Below are positions 1-10,575 of a stretch of DNA of 64,000 nucleotides, in pieces. Source of the DNA: Heligmosomoides polygyrus polygyrus (lineage: Eukaryota; Nematoda; Chromadorea; Rhabditida; Heligmosomidae). The stretch is from the NCBI GenBank assembly GCA_947396885.1, contig OX377204.1, positions 48,285,139-48,349,138 of the forward strand, written 5' to 3'. The translations under genes and the position numbers were made by a program. Each line of letters starts with the position of its first letter. Position 1 is the first letter of the stretch. A model generated the notes under the pieces. It saw only the letters and a program-made list of their open reading frames with translations, did no database searches and was not told the origin of the DNA.

Positions 1-706
1 ACCCACGCTAAATTGCCTCTGCGCTAGCTCTCCCAGTGAGAGACAGACGGCAAATAAGAGCTCTACTAAGCGTTCCTTCAGGGAACCAGGAGATATTAGA
101 AGACTTCCCCCGGCGTTCTCTTCAGGAGAACCCAGGAAGCAATCAACCTTTGTTTCCACCGCTAGGGAAACAGGTTTTCTCTTTAAAAAGAATTCCATAA
201 ACGTTCCTTCAGGGAGCCAGGAAATCTTTTCAAGTCTTCCTACGGCTTCTCTTCAGGAGAATCCAGGAAGCGATTGAATTTTGTTTCCACCGCTAGGGAA
301 ACAAATTCGTTAAAAAAGAACTCCATTAAGCGTTCCTTCAGGGAACCAGGAGATCTTAGGAGACTTCCCCCGGCGTTCTCTTCAGGAGAACTCAGGAAGC
401 AATCAACCTTTGTTTCCACCGCTAGGGAAACAGGTTTCTCTTTAAAAAGAATTCCATAAGCGTTCCTTCAGGGAACCAGGAAATCTTTTCAAGTCTTCCT
501 ACGGCTTCTCTTCAGGAGAATCCAGGAAGCGATTGAATTTTGTTTCCACCGCTAGGGAAACAAATTCTTCGAAAAAGAACTCCATTAAGCGTTCCTTCAG
601 GGAACCAGGGGTACTTTGAAAGCCTTCCTTTAGCTTTCTCTCGCGAGAAACCAGAAGGCAAATAAATTCTTTTTTCTATTTCATTGGAAAAAGATAAAAA
701 ACGACA
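1..706 (+). repeat. 5' LTR of BEL/Pao element (left-truncated by the window)
   Basis: The tail of this block, an A-rich run followed by ACGACA at 701-706, resembles the terminus of the solo LTR at 14102-14727. The first 60 bases (a stretch with CAGTGAGAGACAGACGG) resemble that LTR's internal CAGTGGGAAACAGACGG. Gag starts 200 bases further on. The start of the LTR lies outside the window. Identity as an LTR is an inference from these similarities and from the matching 3' LTR at 5473. The exact end could shift by several bases. Confidence 0.65.
68..650 (+). repeat. Tandem ~130-bp repeats within the 5' LTR
   Basis: The phrase GCGTTCCTTCAGGGAACCAGG (or a near match) recurs at about 68, 197, 327, 458 and 588, a period of 129-131 bp. 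Alternate units are more alike (GGAGAT versus GGAAATC after the motif), so the higher-order period is about 260 bp. Each unit carries short self-complementary pieces: TTCCTTCAGGGAA, TTCTCTTCAGGAGAA and TTTCCACCGCTAGGGAAA. The array lies just before the gag leader and would be transcribed in full-length element RNA. Confidence 0.85.
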
Positions 707-905
707 GTTTTCATTGGTTATACCGCACCTGAGGAGCCGAGAGAACTTAGCGAAACGTTTGCCAACTGCGCCTACCCCACCTGAGGAAGCCAGAAGAGCA
801 GCGAAAAGTCCCGCGTGGCAGGAAGAGACTTCTACTTCAGACCTAACGAAGTAAAAATCGAAGTTTACTGATAAACTTTGGTAAAACGCGCCGGAAGCAA
901 AAAAG
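707..905 (+). other. Leader of the BEL/Pao element (presumed primer-binding site and 5' UTR)
   Basis: This lies between the end of the LTR and the gag ATG at 906. The GGTTATACCGC stretch near 715 is where a primer-binding site would be expected, but I could not match it to a specific tRNA. Purine-rich direct repeats (CACCTGAGGAGCC / CACCTGAGGAAGCC) follow. No ORF is expected here. Confidence 0.4.
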
Positions 906-3900
906 ATGGCAGAAATTCAGGTTTACAAGACAAAAATGACGAATGCTTGCGGACTTATCAAGGCAAGCGAGGCAGAAGTCAACCGTCTGGACCGGGAGGG
1001 GGACGTTCTGCCTGAAAGCGGCGCGGGCAAAGGCGCGGGACAGTGCCTGCGGAGCCAATTAGCGTCGACTCGCGCAGTGACACCCGCCGCTTCGCGCTCG
1101 GCCAGATAGCCGCCGCCGCGGAGCGATGCTGACCTGGCTGACCACGGTAGTCCGCAGATCGACCAGATTTGGTGTGATTACAATCGATAGAGGGATAGGA
1201 GGCTCAGACGGATTGCATTGGCGGTCCAGAATATGGGACTGGTCTGAACCTATCATCTTCTATATCAGAATTTCAAGCTCTATCGAATGAGCCAGGAAAG
1301 AATCTTGTCTCAACAACCCTTACAACATTTTTTTTTTCAGGCGCTGTTAACTCTCGGTAAATATCAGTTTTTATTTATACCGAAATTAACAGCGAGGCAT
1401 GCTTCCAGGCTATTGATGTGAACTCTACCATCTCCTGTTCTAGAATTTCGATCTCTTTCAAATATGCTAGAAATTGTCCTGTCTAAAAACCCTTAAGACG
1501 GCTTTTAGGCGTTGTTTATTTTCCTTAAATATCAGTTTTTATTTATATCAGAATTAATGGCGAGGAATGCTTCCAGGCTGAAATTGTGCGAGAAATATAG
1601 TTAGATAGACGAGAGACCTTCTAAGAGCACCCCAAGTGCTCACCCTGTTTGAAAACGACATTATGACCCTTCAGTGCGTAGAGCATGTTCACAGTCTGAA
1701 ATTGCCCGAGGAGTTCGATTTAATAGTCGGTGACCTCCCAAGAACACCGAAGTACTCCAGTTTTTTCAAAGCATTTCATCAATGTTTCCTATCTCGCTAA
1801 ATGGTGGGGACATTGACTATGCAGGTACATTGCCTGTGGAACGCGAGGTCAAAAAACTGACAGAAGCCACAAACGACTGGACGAGCAATTTGAAGCATTG
1901 TGTGGTGAAATTTATTCTCCTTGAACATTAGATTTCATGAACCACCTTCCAGTCTTAGTCTCGATATATATGATGTGTGCATTATAAAGTTCCATAGAAA
2001 AATCAGTTACGAAATGCTAAAGAGATGTAATGTTGAAACTAACGCTTTAAACTTCTGTTAAAAGATCTCTCGTCTATCTAATTGGAATCCTCGTGCAATT
2101 TTAGCCTGGAAGCAAGTCTCGCATTTAATCCTGATATAAGTGAATAAAAACCGATAGTTAGCTAAAATAAACAACGCCGAAAAAGTCGCCTTAAGGGTTA
2201 TCTAGACAGGATATGATGCAGGAGATAGTAGAGTTCACATCAGTAGCCTGGAAGTATGCCTCGTAGTTAATTCTGATATAAATAAAAACTGATATTTAAC
2301 GAAAGTTAATAAACAGCGGCTGAAAAAAGAAATTGTTGTAAGGGTTATTGAGGCAAGATTCTTTCCTTGCTCATTCGATAGAGCTTGAAATTCTGATGTC
2401 GAAGATGGTAGGGTTCAGACCAGTCCCATGTTCTGGACTGCCAATGCAAGCCGTCTGAGCCTCCTATCCCTCTATCGATTGTAATCACACCAAATCTGGT
2501 CGACCTACAGGCTCCCCTGGTTGGCTGGGTCAGCATCGCCTCCGCGGCGAAGGCTCTCTGGCCGAGCGCCAAGCGGCGGGTGTCACTGCGCGAGTCGACG
2601 CCAATTGGCTCCGCAGGCACTGTCCCGCGCCTTTGCCCGCGCCGCTTTCAGGCAGAACGTCCCTCACCCGTCTGGACCAGCCATTCGTGATCCCGGAAGA
2701 AAGGAGGGATTGTGAGGAGTACATCAGAGAAAAGACAGCACAGCTAAACCACCTGATGAGAACGGTAATCAGCAACAAGCAGTACCACGACAACTGCTTA
2801 AAGGAAGCAATTGAGACAATAAACTCACGACCTACCAAAAAAGAGCGTGAAAATCTCATGACGGATTTGGACGACTACCTACAAGCAGAGTCATACGAGC
2901 TTGACATCACGGTCATGCGTTGGCAGAACAAAGTGGATTTCAAAAAGGATGAACTGTCTCAACAAGCCATCCTAATAGCCAGCTGTCAGGAAACCGCCAG
3001 CTGTGAACAGCCGGCTACTGGCAATAGTGGAAATAATTACGAATCAGCAGGTGAGGTAACGCCTTCACAAGCATGCAATGTCTCGCTCAGGCGTCTCTTC
3101 TCGAGGTTCCAACCTTCTCAGGGGACTTCAGAGAGTTCAACGCCTTCTGGTCGGTATTCCAGGCACTTATACACAATGATGCCAGTTTAACTGACCAAGA
3201 AAAGTTCCTGTTCTTGAAGCAGGCTCTCAAAGGCGAAGCTGCAGCATCCATCACCTACGTACCCGTGATAGGGGACAAGCACTACGGGGCCGTCAACATC
3301 CTCTCCTCAAGAAGCAGTACGACAGGTCGGCAAGTATAGCTGATATTCTCATAAACGAGATCGAAAAAATTCCGCGTGCTCACGATACGCCCAGGAGTTG
3401 TCGGGACACCCTATCCGCCATTACCTCACGGATCATACACCTGGAACAAACAGGTGTATCACTCAATGCGGACCGAGTATGGCGCCGCATGATCCTCTCA
3501 AAATTTACGGAACACATCTGTAGCACTGTGATAAGGAAAGAAACCGTTGCCGGTATATCCTTCGAAGTTAAAGATATTACGGAAGCCATTGACGAGATCA
3601 TCACTCTCCAAGAAACAACGGAGCTCACAACGGCAACCTTATTCGGAACGTATCTCCACGATACTGACAACGACCGGTTTTCAAGACAAAACGAGTCACG
3701 ACAGATCTAGCTGCGCTCGCATCGGAGGACATTGCCTCTATGCCTTTGTGGTGAAGTCCAACCGCCACAGTACTGCACTGCGTTCACAACTCCTGAGGAA
3801 CGCAGAAACGAAGTCAGCCAACGACAGCTTTGCTGGAAATGCTTTAGGGAAGGGCACAACTCAAAATCCTGCAAAATCCTTGGTCCCTGTCCAAGATGTC

Positions 3901-5330
3901 GAGAGGACCACCATTCTTCTCTCTGCACCTCAAGCGCACCCGGAGCAGAAAACCGTTCATGCGGACAAAGGCATAGGCAAAACCAACCGCCAACAGTAGC
4001 CCATCAAGGAGCAGTAAAGGTTGTACTGCGGCCGAAAAACAGCCGCACCATGCGACACGAAAATGGCACTGAAAGATCGAACCGGTGTGGAGCAGCTCAT
4101 TTCAAAGTTTCACCTGAAGCCTCATCGGTTCAAAACAACCGATTGTCAATCAATGCGCGCTACAAATGGCCTCCGCATTGATATTCAACGAGTCAGAGGT
4201 GGACTACCAACCGGTAACTGTCCTGCTCGACTCTGGAGCTCAAAGAAGTTTTATAAAGAAGACACTTCAAGAAGAGCTGCAACTTCCAACTAAAGACTCA
4301 AATTCACTCACAACGACAGGAATGGGAGAGCTCCAAGAAACTTTCGAATCCACGGAAGTTCACATTACTCTGAAGAACATTCGCTCAGGCTTGAAGCTAA
4401 AGCGAGTGCCAGTCTTCACCAAAGAAAAGCTGACCGCGTCGTCAAGTACAGCAAAGCTATCATCAGCAGACAAGGCGTTCATCAGGAAGAAGAAGCTTTC
4501 TATTGCTCAGAGAAGTCTTGCTTCTACGACGTCCTCTCCAGACATAATAGTTGGACAGGATCTCCTTAATCAGATAATCCTTCACGACACTCCTATAATG
4601 AAGCTGCCGTCTGGCTTGGTTCTCACGCCTACCATTTTCGGCTACACCATATCCTGTGTAAGTGGCACAGACAGCTTTGCAATAAAAAGGCAAACAACTC
4701 AATGCAGTGTATTTCTCGCACCAGAAGCAAGAATATCTTCTAAAGGAAACTACATGGGCTCAGATCATCATTCAAGACCAAAGTATCAAAGAGCCAATAG
4801 TTCCAACATCCACAAAGAATGGAGGCCAAGCATCCGATTTGACCATGACAGTGTTTCCAATTCAAAACTGCAGATTGTCACTATAAATGGAAAAAATCTA
4901 CTTGCGATTCAACGTCCACGCGAATTCGTGAAACAGAATAGTAAAAGGACGAAGAACCAAAACGACGATAAGGACATTACGAGAATATCCACTTATCTCT
5001 CCAGTCTTCTTCCATAATTCGTGACACTTACGCGTTACCGAAAACCAGGAAGCGAACGAAGATTCCGATGACTGGTAATCTGGAACTCATCAGCTGCAGC
5101 TGCCCACATCTTACTGGAGCCGTCCGGTTAGAGCAGCTTCGCCGAAGTGATCATGTAAAAATGGATACGTCACTATGCGCTAATAGAACCGATAGCACAG
5201 TCATTTGGATAGACGATCAACGAATACGAAGTTCCTCAAGGAGACGACGTGCCAGAAGGAAAACTACCAACTTCAAATGCTGCACCTCAACTTCACACAA
5301 GGACGTCGGAAAGAGGGAGGTTCAGTAAAA
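906..5330 (+). pseudogene. BEL/Pao gag and protease remnant, interrupted and internally deleted
   Basis: Gag opens with an ATG at 906. It is cut after 993 by the insertion at 994-2669 and resumes at 2679 in the same frame. Frameshifts near 3090 and 3310 break it further. Recognisable parts in order are: a coiled-coil gag head (2680-3060); a Pao gag domain with an FSGDFREFNAFW motif (3090-3310); a C-terminal gag part (3340-3700); CCHC knuckles (CWKCFREGHNSKSC) at about 3815-3930; and a retroviral-type aspartic protease with DSGAQRSFI near 4230, extending to about 4680. No reverse transcriptase, RNase H or integrase follows. 4690-5330 has only short frames, so most of pol is deleted. The copy cannot move by itself. 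The family is certain to the level of BEL/Pao from the gag and protease architecture. Breakpoints of the pol deletion are not resolved. Confidence 0.85.
994..2669. mobile_element. Foldback element FB1, complete, with 9-bp target duplication
   Basis: Outer ends are GGGAGGGGGACGTTCTGCC and, inverted, GGGTGAGGGACGTTCTGCC. Near-identical arms continue inward for about 620 bp each (994 to ~1620 and ~2050 to 2669), flanking a spacer of about 430 bp. GTCTGGACC occurs on both sides (985-993 and 2670-2678), a 9-bp target-site duplication in BEL gag. There is no transposase frame, so it is non-autonomous. A 9-bp duplication with long arms is typical of Mutator-like or foldback elements. Class is inferred; the borders are seen directly. 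Related pieces lie at 18286, 20220-25172, 43140-46670 and 56079-60010. Confidence 0.9.
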
Positions 5331-5472
5331 TTTCTACCTAAATCGCATACATAATTGTCGTCCTCTATTGTTGTATTGTCTATCTGTCCTATCATGTTCA
5401 TCAATTCCCTCTCGCTTCCTCGGTGCTATAATGTTCTTTTTTATCGCTACCGCTACTTGCCCCTCGCCCCAG

Positions 5473-5870
5473 TGTTGTGAATACCCAATTAGGGTCTACA
5501 TCTATAAATGTGTGGCATTATTATATCATAATAAGAACAAATAGGAATGAATGATAACACGTTTAGGTGAACAATATAAGATAAGCACTGTTGCATAGCA
5601 TCCACTGGTATGATCTGACGATACCGCAAGAAGGTAAATAAGATAATGCACAAATACTACACTCTAGCCGCGGTACACCCTTTTAAGACTAGAGGTTATC
5701 AGTCTCCCTGACCAATATATGTCATACTTCTAGGCTCCTCCTCTAGGAATTCCTTATATAAACCGCTGTGAGTTATTGTTTGTGTTGTGCTCTGATAGTT
5801 GTAAAGTAATAAACACTTGTTACAATTCGCTACAGACGCATCCGTTGGTGAACCACCAAATAACGAACAA
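5473..5870 (+). repeat. 3' LTR of the BEL/Pao element (diverged, right end unclear)
   Basis: It begins TGTTGTGAATACCCAAT, followed by AGGGTCTAC. The solo LTR reads TGTCGTGAATAGAATAGCC, then AGGGTCTACC. A second shared block (ACAATATAAGATAAGCAC) lies at about 5570, and an AATAAACACTTGTTAC polyadenylation-like stretch at about 5809 matches AATAAACCTTTGTTC in the solo copy. Similarity fades after about 5870, so the right end is approximate. Confidence 0.7.
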
Positions 5871-5990
5871 CAACAAAAATTAACACTAATTTTAAACCAT
5901 TCTTTCTCCTTTAGTAGGTTGGGAATTATAACACTGTCACGTCACATGTCAAATAAGCCACTTTTTTCCTTCTTGTTGGTGTTTTTCCCC

Positions 5991-6285
5991 AAGGCGCGTG
6001 GTAGCGCAGTTGGAGGTACGGTCTATCGCATGCTCTCCGATTCAATGTTCTTGGTTCGGATTTCCCCTCCAGGTCAACCAAGTCTTTCACTCGTTTGAGC
6101 TCGGTGAGCGTACCAGGCTTGTCCGGGAAGAATAATGCACTGACTTTTCCATATGCTGGCCACCGCAAGTCGCTCTATAGGCCAAATGGGCATTCATACT
6201 GCCTCCACCACGTCCCGTAGAAGTAGACTGCGAGGCGCATCCTGCAAAGGAATTGACTAACGTCGTCTTATATCTTTTATTCATA
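5991..6285 (+). mobile_element. tRNA-derived SINE, copy 1
   Basis: A tRNA-like head (GGCGCGTGGTAGCGCAGTTGG, with pol III A-box-like TAGCGCAGTTGG) is followed by a B-box-like GGTTCGGATTTCC near 6054. A body shared with 24343-24631 and 60947-61240 comes next (GCTGGCCACCGCAAGTC near 6160), then a pyrimidine-rich tail (CGTCTTATATCTTTTATTC). It has clear substitutions relative to the other copies. No target duplication was identified. Confidence 0.85.
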
Positions 6286-6289
6286 TTTT

Positions 6290-7980
6290 TACTGCAATAG
6301 AGTCGCTAGGTATAGATCCTACGGGTTTTCTGAGCCTTGGTGGGGCATCGTTGAAAACAGTCGCTTTTTGTCTACTCTTTAATCAGCTTTAACACTAATT
6401 CTTACCCAGATCGAACAAAACTCTCGATATTGCTCCGAACAAGGTGAATCGCTGCTAAGCGTATTTGGGGAGAAATGCACTAAATTCATCAAGCTGTGGA
6501 ACCTATGCTGTTAAACAGACTTATCTCGGCTGCCGCAAGCGTCTTATTCAGAGTCTGGATAAGAGCGTACATTAGTTTCATATTGATTCGAAAATAAGAT
6601 GAAGTAGTCGTTGAACAACGAGTGTCCTTACTAAAGCAGGGTAAAACCTGATAAACATCCTTGCATAGAAATAGACGTGACTCATGCACCTCATTCACTG
6701 ACATCTATGCTCATCCAAAGGGTGGAGTCAGCCTTTAGGCTGTTTCCACAGTCATAATCAGTCTGTTTTTTTGTTGCTCCTGCTTCATTTCGTCTTTTCA
6801 ATAGCATAAGAAGCTATTAAAACGAGCTGTGATTCACGGACAAGTATTCTTTCAAGCTTTGCTTTTCTTGTTCAGACTCTGAAAGTGGTTCAGCCAAAAC
6901 GTCAGCCGAATTAGGTTCGTATATCATTATTGGATCCACAGCCCCTTGACAGCTTTTTCTACTGTTCAGCAACTACCCGTAAACCTACAGATGAATCTGG
7001 AATTATTTGGAAATATTAAAGTACTGGCACATAGTACTGGTGCATCAACCAGCCACAGGAAGTTATCACTGGAAGCCTGGAAGCATAGTTTCAAAGAACT
7101 AGATATTGAATATCTGGCACATCTTTATAACGAGCTGAATCATATGAAGTTTTTCCCTTCCTCCTCTGTCTACTGGTTTTTCGAGATCGTACATTGCTAG
7201 AAGAAATTTGGGGGGGGGGAACCCTACAATCAGACTGAGCAAGGAAGCGTACTGCATTTTAAAGTCCGCTATGAGCAGTTAGTTTAGCCTAATCATACCA
7301 TAGGGAACTAACCATGAGAGAAGACACCAAACTAGCACGACAAACGTATCTCAATTATCAGTGCAAAAAAAAAACACAAAGCGATTTGTAAAAATTTGTC
7401 CTTATATTTAACTAATCATAAGAAGCCAGAAAATTTAATTCAGCTAATGATAAGTAGTCAAATGTCAGATTTTGGCTCGAAAATAGCCGGATAACGAACA
7501 GCAAAACGGATAGGCCAAAACCCGCCGGAAACCGGATGACGGTTAATCCGCTCATCCCTGTTATGCACACGTTTCTGAGCGTCCTGATTTCAAATACGTG
7601 CCACTGACGTCTGCCTTGAGCATGGGAGGCCCATAAGGAGGTTGTGGAGAAGGGAAGTAAGGGGGACCTCCAGGGTGGACCAGGAGAGCTACCAGGAAGA
7701 AAAGGAACAACCTGGAGGAAAAACCAGGATGGGGAAACCAGCAAGAAGAGACCCCTAAAGGGTCAATAGCGGGAACAATTAAGTGGACCAGGAAGGGAGA
7801 GAAAGGGGAGAAGAAGAATAAAGGCGGACTAGCAATTAGATCCAGTAAAAAGAAACGAGTGAGGGGGAACCTGGCATCCGCATTCGGAAGGCGTGTCAAC
7901 GATGTCCGGAAACAGAAGCCGTTGGGCATGAGAACGGTTTCGGAGGAGCCACCTGAGGGCAGAAGTACTGCGCAGCACAA
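6290..7980. other. Unassigned region
   Basis: No gene family is recognisable. Short frames at 6489-6704 (minus) and 6946-7200 (plus) have no recognised motif. Around 7470-7560 there are CGGATAAC/CCGGATGACGG-type words like those at 63840-63910, suggesting a shared repeat. 7600-7900 is purine-rich on the plus strand and gives a proline-rich minus-strand frame that I regard as compositional. Confidence 0.5.
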
Positions 7981-8215
7981 ACCAATGGCGTTACTGGACG
8001 GCCCGGAGAGAATGTCTATTATGAACGCACGGAAGTAGTGAACGGCTCAATGCAAATAATGTACGCAGCAGATCCTAGATGTTAGCGATCTTTAAGTTTT
8101 ACAGAAATACTTCCCGTAGGTCAGTGATGCTGCAAAGTCGCGCGAAGCGCTCAAGTGCGAGACACGCCGTTAGGCGTGTCGGAGCACTTGTTCTCTACAA
8201 TCCTCAATAGGTCGC
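7980..8215 (+). repeat. Dispersed repeat, inverted relative to 47087-47400
   Basis: Reverse-complementing this block gives a match to 47087-47400. Shared pieces are CTAACATCTAGGATCTGCTG, GAGCCGTTCACTACTTCCG and, at the other end, GTCAGTGATGCTGCAAAGTC. An internal inverted motif (ACACGCCGTTAGGCGTGT) lies at 8161-8178. Class unknown; it is probably a non-autonomous transposon. Confidence 0.6.
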
Positions 8216-8889
8216 TTTGGAAATCTCCATGGCAGTTCATTGACCTCCACTGTCAGCCCTGGCGTAGCATTCCGCATTCTGTAAAACTCAGCAGGCGGCC
8301 ATGCGTGGCAGTAGGTATACACCCAGAGATTCATAGCGCCGGTTGAAATTCATCTAATAAAATATGAGGAAGATCGTTAATGTGGGTAACTTTTCCCCTT
8401 TTTTTCCATGGTGCGTTCACCGCCGGAGAGTTGGCAGATCAGGGTTACAAGTGCAGTTGCTTTACCTGTTAGTTGAGTAGTAAACCACACAGTTGAAATC
8501 CCTTTGGGACGGTCATATAGGCGTGCTAGTGAGTATAAGATTACTTAGTGGTAGACCAACTACAGTAACCGGATTTTGCTACTCAGGCACTTCAGATCAG
8601 AGGTGCTAACTTTATAAGAGACAAACAGCATTACGAAAGCATGTCTTTTGAAACAATTGTAGGCCTTCCTTTTCGAACCGCTCTTCTCAGCCAGATGAAC
8701 ATTTATGGGCAACACGATCACTAACTGCAGCTATCTCTCGGGCACTTTTCTAGAGTCATTGCCTTTCGTTTCCGTGTGCACACTGATGCAAAATGTCCTC
8801 TTTGGCAATTCGGATTGAGCGAATGCCTATGGAAAAGCGTGTTGTTTCTTTTGCATGCTTCTGTGCACGCGGAATGAGGTCGTAGGTTG
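8216..8889. other. Unassigned region
   Basis: I see no gene or recognised repeat. The block ends near 8910 with AACGTTTCGACCCTGAG, a phrase of the type seen near Penelope-like fragments elsewhere in the window. Confidence 0.4.
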
Positions 8890-10025
8890 ATCAGTCCACA
8901 TTGAGCTACCCAACGTTTCGACCCTGAGAAGAAAGCAACTGTTATTCCTCACTTGCGGTTACCCACAGTCACGACTATTAATGAAACTTGGAGAAAGGCT
9001 ACTGACACGATATATCAACCTGTCGGAACCATAACGAAGCCTGGACGGCATAAAGCCTAGAGGCAGGCACGGCTGTGGACAGATAGTGTGAAGGGAAAGG
9101 TTTGAGAGAAGAAATCGCCTCGCCAAGTATTTCTCGGCTGCAAGACAGCCGATAACTGGCAAAAGCACCGGGAAGCGAAAAAAGCTTCCATGAAGGCCGT
9201 GGCCGTTGAGAAGCCATCATTATACCGATGTCTACGGAAAACTGGAATCGCGCAAGAGCGGTATTTATACCTATCTACTTGCTAAGAGCCGGCAAACCGA
9301 GGATACAGAGAAGTTTTTTGGCATCAATGATGCGAACGGTCATCTTCTTATGGACAGCAAGAAGGCATTGAAGCGATGGCGTGATTACTTTGAGGAAACC
9401 TGTAGAGATTCCCTCAAAGTAACGCCATCGCTTCAATGCCTTCTTGCTTCTAGCCATTCCTTAAACGGCTCCAAGCCACTGCCCTCATCCAGCCATTCCT
9501 TCCACGGCTGGCTGGCTGGCTTGCCATCTCGACCACTCCCCTTGCCCGGTTTCATCTTCCTAAGCTGATTTATGGAAGTGAAGCCCTGGTGCTCTGCTTA
9601 GTGGTTGGCCAAGTTTTTTAACCAGACTGTAGCGGAGAAGAAGGTGCCTGATGGTTGGTATAAAATGACGATGATTCCGATTTTGAAGGAGAAGAAGGGC
9701 AGCTGCAGACTACTCAAATTAGGGTCAGCTTCGCTTGCTTTCACACAGCATGAAGATCTTCGAGTGAGTCCTCGATAAATGAATTCGTGACATCGTCAAG
9801 TTTTCCGGCAACCAGTGTGGCTTGGGACTGGTTGTGGAGGCATCTATGTCATACAAGCCGCCCGTCTTCTGGGGAAGAAGCACAGCGAGACTACAAAATC
9901 CAACGCATCTTGCTTTTGTCGACATGGAGAGTGTCTTTGATCAGGCTATATGGTACGCCCTACGATAGCAGGGCATTCCTGAAGAATTTGTAGAGTGCGA
10001 ATACATACTCTTGTCAATGCTTGTA
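8890..10025 (+). pseudogene. RTE-type LINE ORF fragment, degraded
   Basis: Conceptual translation with frameshifts matches the linker between endonuclease and reverse transcriptase of the RTE-type LINE also seen at 29950-30813 and 61900-63830 (TVTTINETWRKATD near 8970, LWTDSVKGKVREKKS near 9080). From 9600 it shows the start of reverse transcriptase (KFFNQTVAEKKVPDGWYK). Several stops and a local inverted duplication at 9356-9448 disrupt it. Confidence 0.8.
9356..9448. repeat. Short inverted duplication inside the RTE fragment
   Basis: The 40-bp segment 9356-9395 is repeated in inverted orientation at 9412-9448, lacking only three bases, around a 16-base spacer. The result is a strong hairpin. 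The left arm is collinear with the RTE coding sequence. The right arm is therefore a snap-back copy of its neighbour. Confidence 0.9.
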
Positions 10026-10029
10026 ATGA

Positions 10030-10573
10030 TTCGGTGCCACGAGGTTGTTAGGTGTAACTATTTATTGGCCTAACCTTTCGACAGTCTCGTCGCCTTCAGA
10101 GGCCTAAAAATGGCTCGATGCTTTACTTTACAACCTACTCCTCACCCGCGCTAGCGTTTCAGACCGAAAGCCACAATGTGAAAACCCAAAAGGTGAAGAC
10201 GAATTCACACGACGCTCCACCGTCTGATTGTAGCGGTTCGGCCACCATCAGTTGGACCAGTAGCGAATGAGTCTGCGTGCTAGTCATATATTATTAGTAT
10301 TGAGGGCAGCACAGTCTCTCCTGGTCATTCTCAGAGCTCGCAGTGCGGTGCAAACTGTGTGAGATCACTCGTTATGGGCGAACTCATTCAGGGAGTTTAT
10401 TCTTGAACTTTTGAAACAAGTTCAGAACGCCTAGGGAGCTTTCCTAGAGGAAATCTCAGAATCGTGCATTTTATCATCATACTCCTCACCGTGGTGCTCC
10501 TCTACCCTATGCTTGCCGAGAGGAGTTAACATGTTACAACGCCTTTTGCCAGCTAGATGTTGCTCAATTCGAA
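10030..10573. other. Unassigned; possible Penelope-type 3' remnant at its start
   Basis: 10075-10110 reads AACCTTTCGACAGTCTCG then GCCTTCAGAGG. This resembles the ACGTTTCGGC...CTTCGGAGCC phrase at 56410-56445 next to a Penelope GIY-YIG frame. The rest has no recognisable coding content. Confidence 0.35.
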
Positions 10574-10575
10574 TA

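Noticed and set aside
68..650. CRISPR-like array (regular repeats at the window start)
   Set aside because: Units are ~130 bp with no unique spacers, in eukaryotic LTR context.
5991..6285. Functional tRNA gene in the SINE heads
   Set aside because: Cloverleaf pairing is poor and the sequence continues into a shared 3' body and tail.
7412..7980. Proline-rich minus-strand frames as a gene, or plus-strand collagen-like text
   Set aside because: No consistent Gly-X-Y periodicity, stops in each candidate frame, purine/pyrimidine bias explains the composition.
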